NCBI GenBank assembly: GCA_903903635.1
Contig: CAIUZK010000109.1
Coordinates: 54,910-118,909, forward strand
Direction: 5' to 3'
Source of the DNA: an uncultured Bacteroidota bacterium
GTDB taxonomy: Bacteria; Bacteroidota; Bacteroidia; Chitinophagales; Chitinophagaceae
DNA length: 64,000 nt
The notes under the pieces are model-generated. The model was given only the letters and a program-made list of their open reading frames with translations. It ran no database searches and had not been told where the DNA came from. Shown here piece after piece: positions 29,701-41,700 of this stretch. Position 1 is the stretch's first letter, and each line of letters begins with the position of its first letter. Made by a program: the position numbers and the translations under genes.

Positions 29701-32700
29701 CAAAAACAGAGCTGGTAACGGATTGACTGTTATATTCGCACTACCGCCCATGTTATTTGTACATGTTGTAGTAAGATTAGTTGCTGAAACAATATAGCTT
29801 CCTGCCACAGTTTGCAAACCAAAATCCAATAATGATCCTGTACCCAACAATGATGAACCAACCATTGATGTGCCACGATATAACTGATATAAAGTTGACA
29901 TATCAGTACCATCAAGCCCTATATGAACACCTGAACCTCCTGAGCAATAACTACCACCACCTGTTACCGTATGTACGGAAGGCAATGGGTTAATTCCAAT
30001 TATAGCAGTTCCATTCATAGTTGAACTACATGTAGTGGTAGTGTTTGTAGCGACCACTGTATAATTTCCTGCCAGGGTTCTGAGACCATAATCGAGTATT
30101 GATCCTGTACCAGAAAAAGGAGAACCAACAATACTGCCATTATGGTACAACTGATAAGTATTACCAGAAACAGAACCACTTAAGCCCACATGTACACCGC
30201 TTCCTGAAGAACAATAATTACCACCGCCAGTAACATTAAATATAGATGGCAATGTGTTAAGTCCAACGGAAACAGTACCAGTCATTGGTATTGTGCAACC
30301 AGATCCAATTATGGTGGCTACAATATTATATGTTCCCACTGATGCCTGAAGGCCAAAATCAATTGGCGACCCGGTTCCGTTAACCGGTGATCCAATTGCC
30401 AGGGCTCCGTTAAAAAGTTGGTAACTGGTACCTGTATTCGAACCATTCAATCCGATATGTACACCCGGACCACCCGGACAATAATTACCCCCTCCGGTAA
30501 TATTATGCAATATCGGAGCCGGGCTGACACTTATCGTTACAGCGCCACTCATATTGGCAGTACAAGTAGTAACCGGATCTGTAGCAGCTACAGTATAGGA
30601 ACCTGATGCTGTTTGCAATCCAAAATTCAGAGTTGTACCAGTACCTGCTACAGGCGCTCCGTTTGGAACAAGGTTAATATACAACTGGTAGTAAATACCA
30701 GCAGATGTAGCATTTAACGATACATCTAACCCACTGCCACCGCTGCAATAAGAACCACCGCCATTTACTGTAAATACCGCAGGTAGAGAATTTAAACTTA
30801 CAGTTGCAACTCCTGACATTGTATTGGCACATGTAGTCAGAACATTTGTTCCTATAACGGTATAATTCCCAGATGCAGTTTGCAAGCCAAAATTCAAGGC
30901 AAAACCTGTCCCGCTCAATAATGATCCGGTTACTGCAGTTCCGTTTATATAAAGCTGGTAATTAACGCCGCCAGCCGAAGTTATCAACCCAACACTTACA
31001 CCAGAACCACCTGTACAATAGCTTCCTCCTCCAGTAATTGAATAACTTACCGGCAAAGGATCAATTGCTACAGACACTACACCTGTCATGTTTTGCACAC
31101 AACCTGTTGCAGTATTTGTCCCGATTACTGTATAATTTCCTGCCACTGTCTGCATTCCGAAACTTATGGCTGAACCTGTTCCTGTCACAATACCACCGGT
31201 TGGTGCAGAACCAATGTAGAGTTGATAATTTACTCCTGCCTCAGAATAATTCAGTCCAACCAATCTGCCTGAGCCACCTGTGCAATAATTACCACCTCCG
31301 GTAACTGAATAAGCTATTGGAAGCAGACTAATATTGATAGTTGCAGAACCGAACATATTTTTGATACATCCGGTAGCTGTATTGGTTGCAATAACAGTAT
31401 ATGTACCTATGGCCGTCTGCGAACCAAAATCTATTGAACCACCTGTTCCATTTACCGGTATGCCTACAGCAATCCCATTATACAACTGGTAAGTAACACC
31501 TATATCAGATGAACTTATACCAACATGAACTCCGGCACCACCCGAACAATAATTCCCACCACCAGTTACATTGTAAACAGTTGGAAGTGGTAAAATTGTA
31601 ACCGACACACTCCCGGTCATAGTATAAATACAACCTGTTGATGTATTGGTCGCTATAACCGTGTAAGAACCGGCAATGGACTGTGAAGCAAAACTGATTG
31701 CAGAACCTGTTCCATTAACCGATGTCCCCACCGCTATACCGCTACGGTATAACTGGTAGCTAACGCCAGATGTGGACCCTGCCAGCCCGATTACAGGAGC
31801 AGTTGCCCCACTGCAATAAGCTCCACCGCCTGTTAAAGCGAATAAGGTTGGTAAAGGATTCACTGAAATTACCGCGCTTCCTGTCATGGTTGAAGTACAT
31901 GTTGTAGAAGTATTGGTGGCAATAACAGTATAAGTACCTGCTGCCAGAACTACACCGAAATCCAGTGCACCACCAGTGCCTGATGCGCCACCTGCAACTG
32001 TTCCACTATTATATAAAGCATATGACACACCCGTTACCGACCCACTAAGGGTAATATGTACTCCCGTTCCACCAGTACAGTAACTTGTAGCGGTGCTGCC
32101 AACGGTAAATAATGCAGGTAATGGATTAATTACAACTGAGGCGCTGCTGAACATATTGCTCACACAACCTGTTGTTGGATTTGTAGCCACCACAGTATAA
32201 GAACCTGCAGCCGTAAATGTTGTGCCAAAGCTAATGGCTGCTCCGGTACCTGCAATTGCACTGCCTATTGAAGTTACGCCATTATACAACTGGTAGTTTA
32301 CACCTGTTTCCGAACCATTTAAACCTAAACCAACACCAGTTCCCCCTGTACAATAAGAACCTCCACCTGTAACTGTAAATACTACAGGCAATGAATTAAT
32401 TACCACAACAGATGAACCTGCCATAATACTGGTACAACCGGTGGCCGGATTAGTAGCCACCACAGTATAAGATCCGGGCAATGTCTGCAAACCAAAATTC
32501 AGTGAAGCTCCGGAACCTGTAATTGCACTGCCAACAGCCACTCCACTACTGAATAATTGATAAGTGAATCCAGAAGTCGAACCATTCAAACCAACTGCTA
32601 TTCCGGTACCACCGGTACAATAACCACCACCACCGGTCATATTAAATATTGGCGGAAGTGGATTAGTTGAAATTACTGTGCTACCAGACATTGTATTAAT

Positions 32701-35700
32701 ACATCCGGTGCTTGTGTTGGTTCCAACAATAGTATAGGTTCCTAAAGCTGTCTGCAAACCATAATCCAATACGCTGCTGGTTCCTGAAATATAGCCACCC
32801 ACAGGGGTAACTCCATTGAACAACTGATAATTAATGCCAATACTTGAAATATTTAAATAAACATGCACTCCCGTTCCACCAGCACAGTAAACACCACCGC
32901 CAGATACTGTATAAGGAGTAGGCAAAGGATTAACTGTTACTACCACACTACTTGTCATCACGCTGGTACAACCAGTTGATGCATTAGCAGCAATTACATT
33001 ATATGGCCCATCTAGTGTTACAATTCCAAAATCCAGGCTTACACCAGTACCTGATACCGGGATACCTACAGGCGTAGAGTAATTATAAAGTTGATAATTA
33101 ACGCCAGGCGTTGAGCCAAGCAGCCCAACATGCACACCGGTACTGCCCGAACAGAAACTTCCGCCTCCTGTCACTGTAAAGACTATAGGAACTGTGCTTA
33201 CATTAATAACCACGCTACCTGCCATATTACCTGTACATAATGTAATGGTATTGGTTCCTGAAACCGTATAGATTCCGCCGGTAGTGTAAACTCCAAAATC
33301 AATAGGGGCTCCTGTTCCGGCCATCAGACTACCAACAGCAGTAGTACCAAGATACAACTGATAATTCACCCCAATATCCGAATTACTTAATCCAATATGT
33401 ATTCCTGTACCACCAGTACATAATCCACCTCCACCAGTAACAGTGTAAGTGGCAGGTAAAGGATTAATATTTATTACAGCCGTAGAAAAACATCCACTTG
33501 AAACATTATAGGTAATAACCGGAGACCCCGATGCTATACCTGTGACCAAACCTGAAGAATCCACAATGGCTAATGCAGTATTACTGCTGCTCCAGGTACC
33601 ACCTGTTGAAGCATCGAATAAGGCTGTTGTTTGGCCGGCACAGATTGTAAATGAACCAGTGATAGCTGCAGGAGAACTATTAACAGTGACGGATTTAGTA
33701 GCAAAACAACCTCCCGTTAAGATATATGAAATTGTAGTTGTACCTACTGAACTGCCAATTACCAGACCTGTGGATGATCCTATATCGGCAACAGCAGGAT
33801 TACTGCTGCTCCACACTCCGCCGCTAATGGCGTCGGTAAGCAGTGATGTAGTACCGGTACAGTTAAATGAAGAACCGGATATGGGCGTTGGAGTAGTATT
33901 TACTGAAAACAGTACAGCGGCATAACAACCAGTTGGTAACGTGTAGCTAATAGTTGCTGTACCTGTAGCCATGCCGGATATTATTCCGGTGGAACTACCA
34001 GCAGTTGCAACCGATGTATTACTGCTAGTCCAGGTACCTCCTGTGGTTGCATCCGAAAGTGTAGTAGCTGAACCAGAGCAAATACTAGCTGAACCTGATA
34101 TTGCAGCAGGCAAAGGATTTACAGTAATTGGAGATGTAATGAAACATCCCGTACTAATTGTATAAGTAATTGCAGGTGTTCCAACAGCCAGGCCGGTAAC
34201 AATACCTGATGAAGATCCAATTCCGGCCTGAGCTGTATTACTGCTGCTCCATGTGCCACCTCCTGCATCTGTTAAAGTTATAGCCGAACCGACACATACG
34301 CCCGATGTACCAGAAATTGCAGATGGTAAAGGATTAATGGTTGCTATTATAGTCGCAATACAACCAGTAGGCAGCGTATATGTTATGTTTGGATTACCTG
34401 CACTAACTCCTGAAAGTAATCCTGATGATGAACCAATAGTAGCCAAAGAAGTATTACTGCTTGACCATGTGCCACCTCCTGCATCCGAAAGTGTTGAACC
34501 TGAGCCAACGCAAACCACTGATGCGCCTGATATGGCAGAGGGCAGAGGATTTACGGTAAATGGCGATATAACCTGACAGCCGGTTGGCAAAGTATAGGTT
34601 ATATTAGCATTACCACTGGAATTTCCTGTAACAACCCCTGTTGAGGACCCAATATCTGCTATTGCAGTATTGCTGCTGCTCCATAAACCAGATGGAGAAG
34701 CATCGGTTAATGTTACATTCAGGCCTGTACAAACAGTAAATACTCCTGATATAGCCGATGGCAATGGATTCACAGTTAATGCGGCTGTGGCATAACATCC
34801 TGTAGCCAATGTATAGGTAATTGCAGGATTACCGGCAGCGTTCCCGGTTACAATCCCTGAAGAAGAACCAACTGAAGCCAATGCAGTATTGCTACTACTC
34901 CAGGTTCCACCTCCCGCATCACTCAATGTTGTTGAAGACAACACACAAACTGTTGTAGTGCCGGTAATAGATGCAGGTAGCGGATTAACGGTAAGATCTG
35001 TGGTAATAAAACAACCGGTACTCAACATATAGGTAATGGTAGTAGTACCTACAGATATTCCATTAACCACACCGGTTGATGAGCCAATGGATGCTATTGA
35101 AGCATCGCTGCTGCTCCATGTTCCAGAAGTGGTTGAATTTGTCAGTGTGGTGCTTGAGCCAACACATACGCTGGCAGTACCACCGATTGATGCCGGAACC
35201 GGATTCACACTTACTGTTGCAGTACTGGCTGATGTACAAGTACCATTTGTGGCAGTTACGGTATAAGTTGTATTTGCTATAGGAAGGGCGTATACATTAT
35301 TGGTAACAATACCTGTATAGGGTGTTGATGCACCAGAGTTAGTATACAATCCTGCTGTTGAAGCCCATGTATAATTTGCCGGATAAGTATAAGTAAGTGT
35401 CAGAGACCAGTTATTAATTGTAGTAGTGCCAGAAGTGAAAATATAAGAACCCACAAAGTTCCATACCCCATTTGGAGATCCGGAACTATACAGGCAAGAC
35501 CATGAAGAACTGTCCGAAGCCCATGGCGAAAGACCCGTTCCAAGAATTGAATCGGCATTATAGATACCTGTATAAGGAGCCCCTGTAGCAGGAATTGGTA
35601 TAGTCCCAGCAGAACTGATAATAGTATTGGTAAATCCTTGTGTACTGCTTGACCCACCCTTGGCATTAATCAGGTTGAAAACATGTCCATTAGGCGCAGC

Positions 35701-38700
35701 TATATTAAAAATATCATCACTATCCCATCCGCCACTGAATTGGGTTGCATTGAATTTTACAGAAACGCCATTGATTACCGCACCAGTTGGTATACTGCTT
35801 ACTGTTATTGGTGATACACCGGGCAGACCGGAGCCAAAGGATTGAGGAGAAGTGGTAGTAAATGTAGCTGAACCACTAACCATACCACCAGTAGTTGTAA
35901 ACAATGCTGCAGGTCCGGATGCACACACAGTTGCTGATGACGGTGTAACAGTTACGGCCCCGGGCATATTGAATGAATTTACCGTAGATGTAACAACATT
36001 AGTACAAGTTCCGTTAGAGTATGTATATGAAATTATGGTTGATCCTTCACTAACGGGAGTTACAACCCCAGTCGTACCAATGGTCGCAACTGCAGGCGTT
36101 GATGAACTCCATGAACCACCTGAAGTAGCATTCGTTAAAGTAATAGTAGTACCACTGCACACAGATCCGGATCCCGATATAGCAGACACAATTGGCAGCG
36201 CATTAATTGTAATTGCTTTCACAGCAAAACCAGTACAACTTCCACTTGTGTAAGTGTAAGTAATATTAGTTGTGCCACCGCCAGTACCGGTTACAATACC
36301 AGAAGATGATCCTACGGTAGCTATTGAAGTATTGGCTGAAGTCCAGACACCCCCAGTAGTGGAATCATTCAGCGTAATTGTACCACCTACACAAGCAGTA
36401 GTTAATCCATTAATAACGGGAACATACAATGTAGAACTAACATTGGCTGTTACAGAAGCTGTATTGGTACAGGCTCCGTTGGTAGCTGTTACAGTGTATA
36501 CAGTCGAAGCTACCGGCATAGCATATATTGTATTTGCAGGAGTACCTGTATAGGCCGTAGTTGCACCGGAATTGGTATATAATCCTGATATTGAAGACCA
36601 GGTAACAGGAACCTGATAATTATAAGAAATAGTTACAGACCATGAAGTTAATGTAGCAGTATTGCCTGCATAATTAGTTCTTCCTGCAAGTGTCCAGGTT
36701 CCGTTTGGATCACCAGTCATAAGTGGCGCCCAGCTATTGGTTGTAGGTGGCGTGGTGCTTGATCCTACTGTAGGACTTAATGAGGCATTTGCTGCCCATA
36801 CACCTGTAAATGGAGCGCCGGCACCTAAATTCGGTATAGGTGTAACCCCTGCTGAGCTAATGGTTGTGTTGACAAAATTAGCACCATTATTAGACGTACC
36901 TGAACTAAATAAATTCAACACACTTGCATTCGGAGCTTTAAGATTCAATTCAAGGTCTCCGTCAAATGATTCAGTGGCATTGAAATTTACAGCAATTCCG
37001 GTTACTGTGGCACCTGAAGGTATACCGCTAATTGCAAGACCGGTATTTACTCCAGCCGCTGTATTTCCAATAGAGAAGGTAATTGCACCCGAAGAAACAG
37101 CAACCGAAGCAGGCGCATTACCACCAGATGCTACAAATGATTGTGCCGGGCCTGAATTACAGATACTTCCGAATGATGGAGAAACTGTTATCGGTGATGG
37201 CGTGTTTGCGACAGTTACATTGGTAGTTGTTATATTAGAGCAGATACCGTTATTATAATTATAGGTTATTATTGCTGTACCGGCTGTAACTGCTGTAACT
37301 ACTCCGGTGGATGACCCGATTGTAGCTACAGCAATATTACTGCTGCTCCAGGTATGGGTTCCGCTGGTTGCATCACTTAATGTTGATGTTAGTGAGCCGC
37401 TCAAACATAAATTAGTTGTGCCGGTTATTGGGGATATCGCAGGTAATGAATTTACTGTTACAGCCCTGGTTGAAAACCCGGTACATGATCCGCTTGTATA
37501 TGTATATGTAATTGTAGCAGAACCTCCGGTAACGCCTGTAACTATTCCTGTTGATGACCCGATGGTGGCTATTGATGTATTGTTGCAGGTCCAGACACCG
37601 CCTGTTGTAGAATCAGTCAATGATATATTTCCCCCTACGCATACACTTGATGGACCAGAAACAGACGGCAAATATAAAGTTGAATTCACATTTACAGGAA
37701 CTGTAGCGGTCTTCGAACAACTACCGATAGTTGAAGAAGCTATATAACTAGTTGAAGAAGACGGTAATGCATAAACTGAACTGACAGAGGTACCAGTATA
37801 AGATGTGGTTGCACCGGAATTAGTATATAAACCAGTTAAAGAAGACCAGGTAACTGTTGGGTTAACAACATAATTTATAGTCAATGACCAGCTTTTAAAA
37901 GTATCTTCGGTAGCATTATACGTATTATCTGTTATCATTGTCCAGATACCATTGGGCGTAGAATATAAACTGGACCAGGCTGTAACATTAGAGCGGTAGG
38001 AAGTAGCAGTAAAAGATCCACTTGTTGGTGCGCCCGATACAAGGCTGGCTATGTATGGAATACCAGAAACCATGGTACTTGTGCCAAGAGCTGTTGTTCC
38101 AGCAGAACTGATGGAAACATTAGTGAAGCCTAACCCGCTGATTGAACTCCCTTTAGCATTATCTAAATTAAGTACATTACCATTGGGCGCTCTTAAATTG
38201 TAAACATTATCCCGTTGCTGGCCTGTTGATTTCGCTGCAACATTAAATGTAACAACTACACTGGTTATTGTGGCACCGGAAGGAATTCCGGAAACAGTAA
38301 TATTTGTGCTATCAGGGGCATTTAAATGTTCAACAAAAGTTGTTGTGGTATTTGTTCCGCTTACCGAACCTATGAGCGTATCTCCAATTGCTGTCATTAG
38401 TTGAGCCGGACTGCTCGGGCAAAGGCTGACAAGCGAAGGTGTAATTGAAAAGGCTGGTGGCGCTATAATAACTGAAACCGGGTTTAAAGTGGAGTAAGTC
38501 CCACAGCTGCTAATCACCGTATATACTATTGTATCAACTCCGGTGGTTATGCCGGCAGCAACCCCTGTACTTGAATTTATAGTAGCAATTGCCGGATTAG
38601 TACTCGACCACGTACCCATTGGCACCGTGTTGTTATATGAAGCAGTACTGCCATTGCATATTGTTGCAGAACCGGTAATAATCCCCGCTGATACTGCATT

Positions 38701-41700
38701 AATGGTGAATACAACAGTTGTAAAGCAACCACTAGGCAATGTATAGGTGATGGTGGAAGTACCAGCTGTAACGCCAGTTACAATTCCACTGGAGGAGCCT
38801 ACAGAAGCATTGGCATTACTACTTGTCCATGTACCGCCGCCGCCATCTGCAAGTGTAGATGTAGCTGCCACACATGCGCTTGTTGTGCCTGTAATAGAAG
38901 AAGGCGAGGCATTAACAGTAACAGTGACAAATGTAAAACAGCCAGAACTTAGCGTATATGTAATATTTGAGGTACCAGCAGTAACCCCTGAAACAATACC
39001 AGTTCCTGAACCTGCGGCTGCGTTGGAGTTGCTGCTGGTCCATGTACCCCCTCCGGCATCAGTCAGGGAGGTAGTTTGGCCAGTACATACTGATGGCGTA
39101 CCGGAAATAGAAGATGGTAATGGGTTTACTGTTACTCCAGCCGTAACATAGTTTGTACCACAACTATTTGTTATTGTATAGGTAATAGTTGTGCTTCCTG
39201 ATGCAACTCCAGTTACTACACCAGACGTACCAACAGTGACAATTGACGTATTATTACTACTCCATGATCCACCACTTACAGATTCTGTAAGAGTGGTTGT
39301 ACTTCCGGCACATAGTGTAAACGAGCCTGATATTGAAGCCGGAGTAGCAGGCAGTGGATTAACTGTAACAAGTGCATTGACAGTACCGCAGGTTAATGCA
39401 TATGTAATCGTTGCTGTTCCTGGAGCAACCCCAGTAACAATACCAGAGCCAGAACCTACTGTAGCTATTGAAACATCACTGGTACTCCATGTTCCTGAAC
39501 CAACATTTCCGAGGGTAGTTGTAGAACCTGCACAAACAGTTGTTGTACCAGTTATTGATGTTGGCACCGGATTAACTGTAACAGTAACACTTCCTGATAA
39601 ACCCACTGAGGAACAGGCTGTAGTTGAAATACTAATTAAGTTAAAAGTCGAATTTGTAGTTAAAGCACCGGTACTCAATGTAGCTTTTCCATTATTACCA
39701 ATGGTAGTAGTTAAAGTAGAGCCACCATTGATATTGTATGAAACTGTTGCATTAGGATTACCAGTAAGCTGCAATGATGTACTGCTTCCGCTACAGATTA
39801 CTGATGATCCTGAAATTGAAATATCAGCAAAACATGATGGCGCAAACTGAATTCCGCGGAATTCAGTATTAGCCGGGGCAGTAGCAATTGTTGTCGAACC
39901 GGATCCTGATCCTCCATCAGTTATTTTTATTATAGTATTTCCGCTGGATAATGCTGACGTTGTAGCATATATAATGGGATTCGTACCTGAGTAATCCACC
40001 ACCAATCCTCTTACAGGTGTTGAGTTTACATTATAAGCAAATGCAAATGAGGAACCGCTACCTGTATATTTATTAATACCCGCGCCATCGTCAGCAATAT
40101 ATAATGTACCACCATCAGGGCTGATTGAGAAACCATATGCGCTGGCGGTGGTAGTAGTATTAATTAATGTAGCTGTTTGCCCCGATGTTGTTGGAATTCC
40201 CGATCCCATTTTCGCTACCCCTAAGAAAGGACTTGAACTCGCCGAGAAATAAATCTGACCGTTGAATATCTGAACAAGACGGGTGTTTGTTGGGGTTGTA
40301 GCAAGCGTAGTATTACTGTTCAGGTAAACGATACCGTTTGGCGCTGAGCCTGCTGTTCCTGCTGAAAAATAATCAGTTCCATTTGCGGTTCCGGAACGTA
40401 TATTATTACCTGAATAGGCAGTGGTAGAAGAAACCACTGCAGCATAACTTCCTGAGGAATTTATAGAAAACAATTCTCTTGGACTTGTGGCAGCAGAAGT
40501 GCTAACTACACTGGCAGTTCCAGCTGTAGCATTGTATCCTTCCACTATAAGTCTGTCCCGTTCAGCAGAAGAAGTCATCATTCCTTCAGAAGATGCAGAG
40601 CCGCTGTTGGTGATTTTTGTTGATCCGGTGGCAGGTAGCGCTATATTAAATCCTGTCGCTGATCCTGAAGTAGTATATTCTATGGCAAAAATAGCAGTGG
40701 CTGCACTTGTCAGCGCTGCTGATCCGTCACCAGTCCGCAATACTACCAGATTGCCTCTGCCAAAAGTAGCCGGATTTACTGTTACGATCACTGTGGCGGC
40801 CGCAGTGCCGCAACCATTTGTTACTGTATAAGAAATGGCAGATGTCCCTGTTGCAACCCCGGTTACAACTCCTGAAGTACCAATCGTTGCTACAGAAGTT
40901 GTAACGCTGCTCCATGTCCCCCCTGATGTAGCATCAGATAAAGTCGTTGTGCCACCCACAGCCAAAAAAGCAACTCCGGTAATTGTCCCCGTCGCCGGCA
41001 GTGGATTTACTGTAACGATTATGGTTGCTACAGAACTGCCACAACCATTTGTCATTGTATAACTTATTGTTGCCGTACCCGAAGATACCCCGGTAACTGT
41101 GCCTGAGGTTCCTACAGTGGCTACTGACCCATCAGTGCTGCTCCAGGTACCTCCGGTTGTTGTTTCAGACAATGAGGTAGTGCTACCTGCACATACTGTC
41201 GCTGTACCAGTGATTGACGATGGTACTGAAGGTAAAGTATTTACGGTTACTACAAACGTTGCTGCTGCACTACCACAACTATTTGAGATAGTATAGCTTA
41301 TTGTCGCGGTTCCCGCTGCAACACCGGTAACAATGCCTGTTGTTCCTACTGTTGCAATGGTTCCGTCTGTACTGCTCCAGGCTCCGCCGGTACTGGTTTC
41401 GGTTAATGTTGTTGTGCTACCCGTACAAACTGTTCCTGTACCTGTTATTGCAGATGGCGTTGTTGGCAAAGGGTTGACAGTTATTGTAACAGTCGCTGCT
41501 GAACTCCCGCAACTATTTGTCAGGGTATAACTAATTGTAGCGGTTCCTGCTGCAACACCGGTAACGACACCCGATGTTCCTACTGTCGCAACTGTTCCGT
41601 CTGTAGTGCTCCATGCTCCGCCGGTACTTGTTTCAGTCAAAGCAGTTGTGCTTCCGGCGCAGACAGTTGCAGTACCGATAATAGGAGAAGGAGTAGAAGG

